A DNA stretch of 64,000 nt from Myxococcus stipitatus (GTDB taxonomy: Bacteria > Myxococcota > Myxococcia > Myxococcales > Myxococcaceae). A program made the position numbers and the translations under genes. The notes beneath the pieces are model-generated. The model saw nothing but the letters and a program-made list of their open reading frames with translations, was not told the origin of the DNA and searched no databases. Of this stretch, positions 1 to 7,868 are shown one piece after another. How positions within the stretch are numbered: the first letter of the stretch is position 1; each line of letters begins with the position of its first letter. The stretch lies in the NCBI RefSeq assembly GCF_038561935.1, contig NZ_CP102770.1, positions 3,472,001 to 3,536,000 of the forward strand. Reading direction: 5' to 3'.

Positions 1-1026
1 GCGAACGGACACCTCGAAGGCATCCAGCTGGGCGGCTGTCATGCCGATATCGAGTCCCAGTCGCTCCAATCGGTCGCGCGCGTAGACGGCGAAGGGGCTG
101 TCATAGAGTCCTTTGGGTGCGTCTCCCGCTCTCACGAAGTCCTGCTCGGGAAAGTGGCGCCTCGCCAGGAGATGGAACGCGAAGCGCCACGCGTACACCC
201 GTTTCATTCGCGCGAACTCCGCGTCGGTCTTCTGTGGACGTCCCCGCGTCGTCAGCGCCAGGGCATGTGGGGTGAATGGGAGCGGATGCGTGCTCCCGAA
301 GCGAGAGATGGGGTAGTCCCGCGGGATCTCCAGCTTGTCGTAGCAGCAGCCGATGTTCAGGACGAAGCCCGCCCTCTGGCTCTTCCGGAGCTGCGTCAGC
401 GCGAGTGGCCCGCAGGTGTGCAGACCGAGCGACGCCCGGTCCTGACCGGAGAAGAGCGGATCGATTCGCGGCTGGAGTCCGTCCTCGACGGAGGCCTGGA
501 TGAAACACAGGGTGTCCCCGCCGGACGGACGCGTTCTCGTCAGCCACCGTCGCCCTTTGTCCTGCAGCGTGGCGTCCCGATCAATGCTGTGGAAGGTCCA
601 CCCGAACGTCCGAGCACAGAGGCGCGCGAGATGCCCCATGCCGCCGCCGATATCGACCGCTTGTTGGATGAAGCGCGTTCTCGGCCCGAGCAGGGAGAGC
701 ACCCGCTCGAGCTCGTGGGCCTTCTTGTCGCTGAGCCCCTGCCTCTCCATGACGGTGAGCGGGTGAAGTCCTTCGTGCCACGGCAACGCCGTCAGTTCTT
801 CGAGTGCGCCGAGAAGCGCACTCAGGGATGCGGGTGGCGCGTCCACGAGTGCCCCCTGGTCCAACTGTCGCTCGCCCGCTTCATCGAGCGACCGGGCATA
901 GGCGAGCCAGTCCTCGGGATAGGTGGCACCGGACTCGGGCCAACCCTGGAGGATGGAGCGGGACCAGAGCGGGGACCAGGGCCGGAGTTGGTGCGTGAGC
1001 GCCTCGAGCCGCGCCTGGAAGTCCAT
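1..1026 (-). CDS. METTL25-like (Methyltransf_32) methyltransferase, C-terminus outside window
   Basis: Probable S-adenosylmethionine-dependent methyltransferase; substrate unknown. The minus-strand frame opens at ATG 1026 and stays open for 342 codons until it leaves the window, so the C-terminus is not seen. Motif I is VDIGGGMGHLAR (residues 124-135), followed by GLHTCGPLA (201-209) and NIGCCYDKL (224-232). The HTCG and GCCY elements are the mark of the Methyltransf_32 family (METTL25/RRNAD1-like), which ordinary Rossmann methyltransferases lack. The first 110 residues look helical and carry no motif I recognise. There is no signal peptide or membrane segment. No partner gene is evident: the next gene on the same strand starts more than 800 bases upstream and ends 244 bases before this one. 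The family is best known in eukaryotes. The call rests on these motifs alone. Confidence 0.7.
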   Translation of the reverse strand, partial: MDFQARLEALTHQLRPWSPLWSRSILQGWPESGATYPEDWLAYARSLDEAGERQLDQGALVDAPPASLSALLGALEELTALPWHEGLHPLTVMERQGLSDKKAHELERVLSLLGPRTRFIQQAVDIGGGMGHLARLCARTFGWTFHSIDRDATLQDKGRRWLTRTRPSGGDTLCFIQASVEDGLQPRIDPLFSGQDRASLGLHTCGPLALTQLRKSQRAGFVLNIGCCYDKLEIPRDYPISRFGSTHPLPFTPHALALTTRGRPQKTDAEFARMKRVYAWRFAFHLLARRHFPEQDFVRAGDAPKGLYDSPFAVYARDRLERLGLDIGMTAAQLDAFEVSVR

Positions 1027-1270
1027 GGCGGCGCATCCTATGCGCAGCCGTGGTCGTCCGCTGGGACAAGCGAAAGGGGGAGTGTCGCGCACGGCGGCCC
1101 GACCCATCGGCGCAGGGCTTCACTCCGCCCCCGGACCGAGCCCTCCCTGCTCGCTATCCGGTCGAATCGGCGCCGTGACAATGTCTGCGTCAGTCCGCTC
1201 GCTTCGAACTCCTCGGCGGCATGGAGCCATTTCGGAAGAAGAGGGGGCACGATGTGAAGTGCGGAGAACT

Positions 1271-1894
1271 TCAAGTGAAGTGGGTGATGTGGTCGAGCGC
1301 TGAGTGCCATTGGGCGACTTGCGCTGAAGTTACTCCGAGGCGCGCAAGCCACACCTGGAAATAGCGCTCCAACTCGGCGGAGCGGGGATGGGTTCCCCGG
1401 TGATAACGAATGAAGTCCTTGTAGTTCTGGACCTTGTCTGCGCGGAGCATGTCGTTGACCTCGGGCTCCTTGCTGAGCGCGATGTCTTCGGGGTTCTTCA
1501 AGTCCGGCCGATGGGACAGGGCGGCGTTGGCCGTCTCCCGGTAGTCCAGCGCGAGTGCGAGGACGCGCGGGTCGTCACTCACTCCGTCGACAGGTGGCAG
1601 GGAGAGGTCTGCTTTCGTGGCGAGAGCCTGCGACCAGGCGGCTGTGCGCTCATCATCGTCCTGAACCAGAGGGTGCAGGCAGTACGCGCGGTGGGCTTGC
1701 TCAGTCGCGCCCAGGGCGCGTAGGACCCATAGCCCCTCGTCGATGTGGTGCAGGTAGAGAACGCCGGACCGTCGAGCGCGGCGCTGTCCGTAGAACCTCT
1801 GAATCGCGAGGTACTCGCGGGCATTCGCGTCCATCCCGAGAGGATGACAGTCAGCCGCGGTGGGTGCCACCTTCGGAATCCCCGTGCCCGACAC
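1271..1894 (-). CDS. Uncharacterised 207-residue protein, possibly HD-like
   Basis: No function is recognised with confidence. GTG at 1894 has a GAGGGG ribosome-binding element about 9 bases upstream. An in-frame ATG at 1834 (MDANAREY...) would drop 20 residues and is a possible alternative. The central part reads SGVLYLHHIDEGL (43-55), then YCLHPL (71-76) and an acidic stretch. This spacing of His and Asp/Glu recalls HD-type phosphohydrolases found in bacteria and phages, but a complete H...HD...D set cannot be assigned. There is no signal peptide or membrane segment, so a soluble cytoplasmic protein is expected. It is transcribed toward the methyltransferase gene, with a gap too wide to claim an operon. 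Confidence 0.6.
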   Translation of the reverse strand: MSGTGIPKVAPTAADCHPLGMDANAREYLAIQRFYGQRRARRSGVLYLHHIDEGLWVLRALGATEQAHRAYCLHPLVQDDDERTAAWSQALATKADLSLPPVDGVSDDPRVLALALDYRETANAALSHRPDLKNPEDIALSKEPEVNDMLRADKVQNYKDFIRYHRGTHPRSAELERYFQVWLARLGVTSAQVAQWHSALDHITHFT

Positions 1895-2417
1895 GAAGCG
1901 AGTCCCCTCGGTCGGGCAATCGTGGGGAGTGGCAGCTGCGAGGGTGCTCCGCTACACCCTCACACGACCTCGCGGTGCGCTTGCTCCACTCGCGGCTCAG
2001 GGCAGGGTGTCTTCGATGACCACGGGGAGCGGCGCCTCTCGGCCCCCGTGAACAGGACGACTTGAATCGGCCGGAGGACGACGCGCGTGTTTTGCGGAAC
2101 GCACCTGGCCCCCCTTGCTCATTCCTCACCGACAACACCCTCCGCCGCGATGGGGCGGCATTGCGCCAACCTGGAGCGGAGTGGCTGCACAGCCTGGGAC
2201 GCGGCGCACTGTTAGGGAAGGAGATTGCCGCGCGGCTCAAGACTTGCGACAGAGGTAGACAGTGGATGCGGTGTCTGTTGTTGCTGTGTTTTATGTGTGG
2301 GGAATGGTGTTTAACCCGGCCTGACAGCCTTTGATGTTTCCTGTCTCTCGAAGGATAGTTGCGTGGCTGTGTTCGTGGCACGGCTTGCTCAACCCGAAAT
2401 CCTGTCGTGGAGACCTC
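1895..2417. other. Intergenic stretch, no supported gene
   Basis: These 523 bases separate the divergent genes at 1271-1894 and 2418-2711. Short open frames exist on both strands but none shows a signal peptide, a known motif or a convincing ribosome-binding site. The stretch from about 2270 to 2400 is clearly richer in A and T than its surroundings, which is where the promoter of the 2418 gene would be expected. No clean -35/-10 pair could be fixed. Confidence 0.5.
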
Positions 2418-2711
2418 ATGAAGCTCATCTCGAAGTCGCTGTTCGCGGGTGTCTCGGCCCTGGTGCTGGCGCCGCTGTCCGCGTTGGCGCTGCCTCCGGA
2501 CTGTGATGAGATCTGTGCGGAGTTCGAGGCATGTAACACCACGTGTGCCGTGCCCTAGACCACGCGCATCATCAACTGCGGAGTCTGGCAGGACCAATAC
2601 CATTAGCCCGGTTCGTGCGTGCCCGCGCTGGAAGAGGACAGCGAGGAGGCGCTGGTGTCTTCCGAACCCACTGAGGACGTCAACGCGTCCTGGGAGCACT
2701 CCGCGCAGTAG
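2418..2711 (+). pseudogene. Small secreted Cys-containing protein, interrupted by two in-frame TAG codons
   Basis: ATG 2418 opens a frame with a clear Sec signal peptide (MKLISKSLFAGVSALVLAPL, cut near ALA-LPPDC). It is followed by a Cys pattern C-x3-C-x6-C-x3-C and stops at TAG 2556-2558 after 46 codons. The same frame continues sensibly through TTRIINCGVWQDQYH, a second TAG at 2604-2606, then PGSCVPALEEDSEEALVSSE and on to a final TAG at 2709-2711 (97 codon positions in total). Cys residues and an acidic tail continue across both stops, so the reading frame was once whole. CAG-to-TAG changes would explain both ambers, which is inference. Myxobacteria carry many small secreted proteins of this look. 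It could alternatively be a genuine 46-residue peptide. Confidence 0.6.
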
Positions 2712-2787
2712 GCAGCGCTCTCGGGGCGCGTGCAAGGTGCGCGTGACACCGATGGGGCTGTATCGCACCGGATTGTTGAGACACTAG

Positions 2788-2804
2788 AACCGGTCTCGGA
2801 ATTG
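2788..2804 (+). repeat. IS5-family left inverted repeat
   Basis: AACCGGTCTCGGAATTG. It pairs imperfectly with the right end (12 of 17 positions) and is preceded by the target CTAG at 2784-2787. Confidence 0.75.
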
Positions 2805-2900
2805 AGCGAGCAGGGATGGGAGCGGCAGCCGGGTCGCTGATCGACATGAGGGGGATGGACATGCTCGAAGCTGACCGGTGGACCTGAGCGATGAACAGTG

Positions 2901-2930
2901 GTAACCGTCCGGTCAGCGACGTGGCGTGAG
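2901..2930 (+). repeat. IS66 inverted repeat (left)
   Basis: Begins GTAACCGTCCGG and matches the right end at 27 of 30 positions. The flanking direct repeat is GAACAGTG at 2893-2900. Confidence 0.92.
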
Positions 2931-2984
2931 CAGTTGAAGATGGACGAGGTCCGTGCCCGGCAGATGCCGCGACCGGAGGAGAGT

Positions 2985-4493
2985 TCAGGGCTGGGGCTGG
3001 AAGCGTGACTCGGGCGGACCGGTGGTCTGCTGACGCTTCCACTCGTGAGGCAACAGCTCCGCGATGCGCGAGTTCGGGTGCGTCTGGACGCGGAGCAGGA
3101 CGTCAGCCAGGTACGCCTCGGGGTTGACGCCGTTGGCCTCGCAGGTAGCGACCAGCGCGTAGAGACCCGCGAGATTCTCGCCAGCGGTTTCGTGTCCGAC
3201 GAAGAGGAAGTTCTTGCGGCCGAGTGCGGCCTTTCGCAACGCCGCCTCCGAGCGGTTGTTGTCCAAGGGCAGCCGCGGGTCCTCGACGAAGCGGGTGAGC
3301 GCCTCCCACTGCTTCGTCGCGTAGGAGAGAGCCTGCCCCAGCGGACTCTTCGGCGGGTGGCGCGGCGTCTGGACTTCGAGCCACGTGCGCAGACGCACGA
3401 GAACGCGAGTGCTGGACTCCTGGCGCAACGCGCGATGCGCCGCAGTGCCCACGAGGCCCGCGTCCCGCGCCTGGGCCTCCACCCGGTAGAGCTCCAGGAT
3501 GAGGTCCATCGCCTCCCGGGCCTCAGGCGCGGTGGGCAGTGCCTCGAAGAAGCGACGGCGCAGGTGGGCCCAGCAGCCGACGCGCGTGCGGCCCTCCGGC
3601 AGTGTCACCGCGTTGTAGCCGGTGTACCCGTCCACCACGAGCGCGCCCGTGGTGCCGCCCAGCACGTCCTTGGGCGTCTTGCCCGCGCGGCCCAGGCTGA
3701 AGCGGTAGCCGATGAGCCACTCGCTCTGGGGCGTCTGGGTGAGAAACGTCCAGAGGTAGCCTCGGCGCGTCTTCTTCACGTCCAGCACGCGCAGCGGCGT
3801 CTCGTCAGCCCACACCACCTCGGCCGAGGCAATGCGCTGCAAGAGGTACGAGGACAGAGGCCGCACCGCCGAGGCCGACTGGTGGAAGAGGTCCGTCAGC
3901 GTGCTGCGGCTCATGGGGACTCCGCCCCGCTCCATCCGCTGTGCCAGGCGGTGCAGCGGCATGGCGTCCGCGCACTTGGAGACGACGACGTGTGCCAGGA
4001 GACCCGGGCCGTACTCGCCCTTGTCCACCACCTTGGGTGGCGCGGGCGCGGTGACGACACCTCGGCCGCAGGTGCACGCCAGCACTTCTTGCACGTGCAC
4101 CTGCTTCTCGAAGAAGGCCGGCACGTGCTCGTACACCACCGTCCGGCGCCCCTCCCCCAGGGGATTGAGTTCCTCGCTGCCGCAGGCCGGGCAGTGCCTG
4201 TCTTCGGCGGGGACTTCGTGCCTGACTTCACGCTCCACCGCGGCGTCGGCCTTGCGGGCCGCTCGTGCGCGTCGCGTCCGGAGGGCCGCTGCCGCCCGGG
4301 CCCGCTCTTCCTCTGGGGAGTCTTGGCGGGCCTTCAGCTCCTGGGCCACGGGCGGCAGCTTCTCCGTCCTCTTGCCGAAGACGCGGCGCTCCAACGCCGC
4401 CATCTTCGCCTCCAGCGAAGTCATCCGCTCACGCAGCTCCTCGGCTTCCTCGCGCCAGGGGCAGAAGTGGTCTTGCGGCAGCTCTCGAGGCAC
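2985..4493 (-). CDS. tnpC: IS66 family transposase TnpC
   Basis: DDE transposase of the IS66 element. The protein has an N-terminal coiled coil ([20 protein letters not shown]) that merges into the IS66 leucine-zipper/HTH region, then the zinc-finger-like Cys cluster [15 protein letters not shown]. The DDE core is [22 protein letters not shown] and [20 protein letters not shown], whose Glu is the third catalytic residue. The frame is open upstream to 4724, but those residues overlap tnpB in another frame and do not look like TnpC. GTG 4493 is the first reasonable start after the tnpB stop at 4540 and gives 502 residues, the usual TnpC length. The start remains uncertain. Confidence 0.88.
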   Translation of the reverse strand: MPRELPQDHFCPWREEAEELRERMTSLEAKMAALERRVFGKRTEKLPPVAQELKARQDSPEEERARAAAALRTRRARAARKADAAVEREVRHEVPAEDRHCPACGSEELNPLGEGRRTVVYEHVPAFFEKQVHVQEVLACTCGRGVVTAPAPPKVVDKGEYGPGLLAHVVVSKCADAMPLHRLAQRMERGGVPMSRSTLTDLFHQSASAVRPLSSYLLQRIASAEVVWADETPLRVLDVKKTRRGYLWTFLTQTPQSEWLIGYRFSLGRAGKTPKDVLGGTTGALVVDGYTGYNAVTLPEGRTRVGCWAHLRRRFFEALPTAPEAREAMDLILELYRVEAQARDAGLVGTAAHRALRQESSTRVLVRLRTWLEVQTPRHPPKSPLGQALSYATKQWEALTRFVEDPRLPLDNNRSEAALRKAALGRKNFLFVGHETAGENLAGLYALVATCEANGVNPEAYLADVLLRVQTHPNSRIAELLPHEWKRQQTTGPPESRFQPQP

Positions 4494-4539
4494 CTCCAGC
4501 CCATACCGCGCTGCCGCTCCCCGCGCCCGCGCCGGGCCG

Positions 4540-4905
4540 TCAGGAGGCCGGGCGGCCGGGAGGTGCCCAGGCAGACGGGCGTCGGACTTCGGCCACGTCG
4601 ATGCCGTCCAGCAACATCGCCAACTGCGTCGCGTCCAGCGCCACCGTCCGCGCCTCGGTCTCCACCTTGGGCAACCGGAAGCGCCCCGTCTCCAGTCTTT
4701 TGTACAGCAGCACGAATCCGCCACGACTCCACGCCAACACCTTGATGCGGTCCCCTCTGCGCGAGACGAAGGCGAAGAGGTGCCCGGAGTACACGTCCTC
4801 TCCCCACCCCGACTGCACCAGGGCCATCAACCCATCAATCGACTTGCGCATGTCCACTGGCTCCGTGGCCAACACCACGCGCACGGACGCAGGCAGGGTG
4901 AACAC
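4540..4905 (-). CDS. tnpB: IS66 family accessory protein TnpB
   Basis: IS66 Orf2 protein, needed with TnpA and TnpC for transposition; its molecular role is unclear. The 121 residues show the family hallmarks [28 protein letters not shown] and [14 protein letters not shown]. It starts four bases after the tnpA stop and ends 46 bases before the likely tnpC start, so the three genes form one transcription unit. The C-terminal [15 protein letters not shown] is low in complexity. The gene looks intact. Confidence 0.93.
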   Translation of the reverse strand: MFTLPASVRVVLATEPVDMRKSIDGLMALVQSGWGEDVYSGHLFAFVSRRGDRIKVLAWSRGGFVLLYKRLETGRFRLPKVETEARTVALDATQLAMLLDGIDVAEVRRPSAWAPPGRPAS

Positions 4906-4909
4906 GCGC

Positions 4910-5224
4910 TCACCTGCCCAGCGCCGTGAGGAGCCGGGCCACGTACCCGACGTCGGTGCCTGGGGCGAACCTCACTCGCGCTCCGCCGGGCAGCACTATC
5001 TCGAGCATCGCCGCGCTCGCTTGCGTCGTGCTCGCCACCTCCACCGGCAACAGTCTCACAGCGGGGGCCTTCCTGCTCCGCTGACGTCGGCGCCGGTAAA
5101 CCCACGACTGCAGCGTGCTAAGCCTCAACCCGCGCTGCGCGGAGAACTCCTTTTGCGTCAGGCCGCTCGCTTCAAACGCCTCGGCGACCTGGAACCACTC
5201 TTCACTCTCAACCAGCTTCGACAT
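4910..5224 (-). CDS. tnpA: IS66 family protein TnpA (helix-turn-helix)
   Basis: First gene of the IS66 element, 104 residues. The N-terminal half contains the helix-turn-helix [20 protein letters not shown] followed by [10 protein letters not shown], as in IS66 TnpA proteins that bind the element ends. The C-terminal half ([19 protein letters not shown]) is the conserved beta-rich segment of the family. The stop at 4910 lies four bases upstream of the tnpB start. The ATG lies 40 bases inside the right inverted repeat, so its promoter must be within or just outside the element end. Confidence 0.92.
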   Translation of the reverse strand: MSKLVESEEWFQVAEAFEASGLTQKEFSAQRGLRLSTLQSWVYRRRRQRSRKAPAVRLLPVEVASTTQASAAMLEIVLPGGARVRFAPGTDVGYVARLLTALGR

Positions 5225-5263
5225 TCCGGCCAGGGTCCACCACCACCTCTACCCCTGCAATGC

Positions 5264-5293
5264 CTCGCGCCACGTCGCTCGCCGGACGGTTAC
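5264..5293 (-). repeat. IS66 inverted repeat (right)
   Basis: The reverse complement begins GTAACCGTCCGG. The second copy of the duplicated target, GAACAGTG, follows at 5294-5301. Confidence 0.92.
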
Positions 5294-6046
5294 GAACAGT
5301 GGGAGTTGATTGAGCCGCTTCTTCCCGTGCGGAAGCCGAAGAGGGAGGACCGGCCTGGGCGGACGCCCACGGCTTCTCGTGCCTTGTGGGACGGAATCCT
5401 GTGGATTCTGCGGACCGGGGCGCAATGGAGTGAGCTGCCGAGGGAGAAGTACCCGCCCTACAAGACGGTCCATTGCTGGTTCCAGGGCTGGGTGAAGGAC
5501 GGCACCTTCCGAGTTGTCCTCCGCGCCTTGGCAGCAGACCTCAAGGAGCGCGGAGGATTCGACTTGGGGGAAGGCTTCGTCGACGCGTTCTTCGCCTCGG
5601 CGAAAAAGGGGGGGCCTGCGTCGGGAAGGCCAAGCGCGGCAAGGGGACGAAGGTCCTGGCAGCTGCAGACGGCGCTGGTCTTCCTCTCGCCATTGGCGCG
5701 GCAAGCGCTTCTCCCCACGAGACGAAACTCATCGAGAGCACCCTCGACGAGAGCTTCGTCGACGAGCTCCCCCGAGCGACTCATCGGGGACAAAGCCTAT
5801 GACGCAGACAAGCTCGACGAGCGACTGTGGCACGAGCGCGGAGTGAAGCTGATTGCCCCGCACCGCCGCGGGCGCAAGACGAAGACTCAGGACAGACGTG
5901 AGCTACGCCGCTACCGCCGACGCTGGAAGGTGGAGCGCCTTTTCGCCTGGCTCCAGAATTTCCGTCGCCTCGTCACTCGCTACGAGGTGAAGGTCGAGAA
6001 CTTCCTCGGATTCCTCCACCTCGGCTGCATCCTCATCCTCTTGAGG

Positions 6047-6063
6047 CAATTCTGAGATCACCT
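6047..6063 (-). repeat. IS5-family right inverted repeat
   Basis: On the minus strand it reads AGGTGATCTCAGAATTG. It overlaps the transposase stop codon at 6053-6055 and is followed by the second CTAG at 6064-6067. Confidence 0.75.
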
Positions 6064-6164
6064 CTAGTCCGGAGCGGTACTCGTCCTTCCGCAGGACAGC
6101 CAAACCCTTGCGGTTACGACAGGACTGCCTCTCGGGCTTCAACAAAATCTTCTTCAACGACTTG

Positions 6165-7868
6165 CTAGGGCTGGGGATTCATGGTGAGAGTGTCTAAATA
6201 CGAAGACAACTCATCATTGATGGATTGGAATTCACTTGCCAGTAGGGCGCTATACTTCCTTTCCATGCGCACTTCCGTCCCTGGGAACTCGACGTCTTTA
6301 GTGTCAACCACACCCATAACCAACTGTGTGCCCTGGGGACGATGGTCTCGGATAAGCGTAAGCATCTTGACGAGATTCTGGTCGTCCTGCTCTTGCTGAT
6401 TGATTGCATCAATGGCCATCGGAGCGAAGGCTTCCGATGAGCCGTATTTGCTCATTACCCCCCAGATGCTCATTGTGTAGGCCAGAATGGAGCGTGGCTG
6501 GTCGCTCCCTGTCTCATTGACTTTTGCATCTATTTGCTTGAGCAGCTTGGGGTGATTGCCATTGACATTCAGCCACATGAGGTGATGCTCCATGCGGTGC
6601 CGGTAATCATCGACAATGGTTTGTCGACGCTCCTTGCTCGCGAACTTCTTCATCTCCTCGTCGTGTCCTCGGACCGTCGCTTCGATTTCTCCGATTTGAT
6701 TCTGAACGATAGACACATCGGCTTCGAGGGCTTTTCTGAAACCCTTTCTGCCTTCGCTCTCAATGATTTCGCCGAGTGTTACTTCGCCCTTCCTTGCTTC
6801 AAGGAGATCCTCCACCTCACGTAGTTCGGCCGTTGACTGCGTCAATCTCTCCTGTGCCGTAGCAATCTCTCGCTCCAGCTTTGCTGCCTTGCCCACAAGC
6901 TCTGCGAGCAATTCAATGCAGTGTTGTTCGTCTTTTGCAAACTCGAATCGCTCCGAGATGTGGTTGGAATATCCGGCGCCGCATGTCGGACACTGAACTT
7001 CATCTGGCGCCGCGTTGGCGTAGTTGTAGTCAAGTCTGAGTTCGTCGCGAGTCCTTTCGACGATTGCTCGTTGGGCTGACACCTCGTCGAGGCGGTTTCT
7101 TAGCTCAACAATGTTAGTCCGATACTCGTCCTCCCTCTGCTTGAGAGACGCGGCTCGCGTTAGCAATTTGTCGACGACGAGCTTGAACTCTTTGATATCA
7201 AGCTCAACAGTTATCCCTTTGCTCCTTTGTTCGATGTCTGCCTGAAGGCCGCGCAGCACGCGCTCCTTCATTTTTGGCTCTTCCATCTGCTGCTGGAACT
7301 CGGCCTTTGCTGCTTTTCGTTGGTAGTACTCGTTCGGGAAGATGCCGACGTGATACTCAGCTAGATCTTTTCTTGCTCGGGGAAATTGCTGGAGATTGGC
7401 AAACGAAGACCAAGTGGCGGCCCATCCGGCGTCCTGGTCAATGTAGAAGGGCAAAAAGTAGAACGCTGGCGGGGGCACGACAGGTTTGCCGGTATTCCTG
7501 TCAGGCAACTTCAGCTTGAAGTCAAAAAGCTGAGCCAGATAGGGAGAAAGCTCGCCCACCGAGGCAGCTCTGTGCAGCAGTCGTGCTTCATCATCAAAGA
7601 CCCCGAAGAGGTCTCGTGTGCGCAGGATACAGTAATTTTTGGACCCCATAGAGAAGCGAACGAGCGCCGTTACATTTAGCGCCTTCCACCGGTCGCTTAT
7701 TCTGGCTGGGCTAGCACCAAATGTATTGAAGATCGTCTTGATGAGGGAGGACTTGCCCGTATCATTCTTGCCTCGGATTATCGTCAGTTCGGGGTCGAAC
7801 CTTAGCCGTCTGGCCGCCTTTTGGACTGGCGACACCACGAGCATCTCGCGCAGCTTCCAAGTCTTCAT
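6165..7868 (-). CDS. SMC/Rad50-like ATPase, Lamassu LmuB-like defence protein
   Basis: P-loop ATPase of the SMC/Rad50 class, probably the sensor and motor of a two-gene anti-phage system. It has Walker A GKNDTGKSS (33-41), a long predicted coiled coil (about 190-430) interrupted by a CPTCGAGY element (293-300) like the Rad50 zinc hook, and a C-terminal Walker B/D-loop region AIDAINQQEQDDQNLVKM. At 567 residues it is short for an SMC protein, as expected for defence ATPases. Its ATG overlaps the stop of the upstream DUF4297 gene by four bases (ATGA), implying translational coupling. Base composition is visibly lower in GC than the flanks, a sign of horizontal transfer. The family link (LmuB or ABC-3C-type) is inferred from architecture. 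Confidence 0.82.
   Translation of the reverse strand: MKTWKLREMLVVSPVQKAARRLRFDPELTIIRGKNDTGKSSLIKTIFNTFGASPARISDRWKALNVTALVRFSMGSKNYCILRTRDLFGVFDDEARLLHRAASVGELSPYLAQLFDFKLKLPDRNTGKPVVPPPAFYFLPFYIDQDAGWAATWSSFANLQQFPRARKDLAEYHVGIFPNEYYQRKAAKAEFQQQMEEPKMKERVLRGLQADIEQRSKGITVELDIKEFKLVVDKLLTRAASLKQREDEYRTNIVELRNRLDEVSAQRAIVERTRDELRLDYNYANAAPDEVQCPTCGAGYSNHISERFEFAKDEQHCIELLAELVGKAAKLEREIATAQERLTQSTAELREVEDLLEARKGEVTLGEIIESEGRKGFRKALEADVSIVQNQIGEIEATVRGHDEEMKKFASKERRQTIVDDYRHRMEHHLMWLNVNGNHPKLLKQIDAKVNETGSDQPRSILAYTMSIWGVMSKYGSSEAFAPMAIDAINQQEQDDQNLVKMLTLIRDHRPQGTQLVMGVVDTKDVEFPGTEVRMERKYSALLASEFQSINDELSSYLDTLTMNPQP

Larger units (their letters stand above)
2901..5293 (-). mobile_element. IS66-family insertion sequence (tnpA, tnpB, tnpC)
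   Basis: This is a complete 2393-bp element. Near-perfect 30-bp inverted repeats lie at 2901-2930 and 5264-5293 (27 of 30 match, starting GTAACCGTCCGG). A perfect 8-bp target duplication, GAACAGTG, flanks it at 2893-2900 and 5294-5301, which is the duplication length typical of IS66. The three genes tnpA, tnpB and tnpC lie in that order on the minus strand and all are open. It inserted into the 5' end of an IS5-family transposase gene, so it arrived later. The intact target duplication suggests a fairly recent insertion. Confidence 0.95.
2878..6055 (+). pseudogene. IS5-family DDE transposase, split by IS66 and twice frameshifted
   Basis: The transposase starts at GTG 2878 ([16 protein letters not shown]) and reads seven codons plus two bases up to the IS66 insertion at 2900. 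It resumes at 5302, once the second copy of the duplicated GAACAGTG is discounted. The first catalytic Asp lies in [13 protein letters not shown]. At the run A5G7 (5602-5613) the frame must shift by -1 to read [20 protein letters not shown], with the frame continuing through [21 protein letters not shown]. At the C5 run near 5770 it must shift back to read [10 protein letters not shown] (second Asp). The third catalytic residue is the Glu of [12 protein letters not shown]. The first shift could be programmed, as in some IS5-family members. The second looks like a plain one-base insertion. Confidence 0.8.
2788..6063 (+). mobile_element. IS5-family insertion sequence, interrupted by an IS66-family element
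   Basis: The element is bounded by imperfect 17-bp inverted repeats at 2788-2804 and 6047-6063 (12 of 17 positions match, sharing TCTC and GAATTG). CTAG flanks it on both sides (2784-2787 and 6064-6067), which fits the YTAR-type target of IS5-group elements. With the nested IS66 element and one copy of its target duplication removed, the IS5 element is about 875 bp, a normal size for the family. Its single transposase gene is split by the IS66 insertion and carries two frameshifts, so the element is probably dead on its own. Confidence 0.85.

Noticed and set aside
154..1257. Long plus-strand open frame over the METTL25-like gene
   Set aside because: It is a shadow in high-GC DNA; the minus frame carries the conserved methyltransferase motifs and the plus frame is Arg/Pro-rich without any.
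2418..2711. Pyrrolysine-type or other programmed recoding of TAG
   Set aside because: No recoding machinery or downstream element is visible; ordinary nonsense mutation is simpler.
3045..4745. Plus-strand open frame of 566 codons across tnpC
   Set aside because: Antisense shadow of the IS66 transposase; composition is low-complexity and no motif is present.
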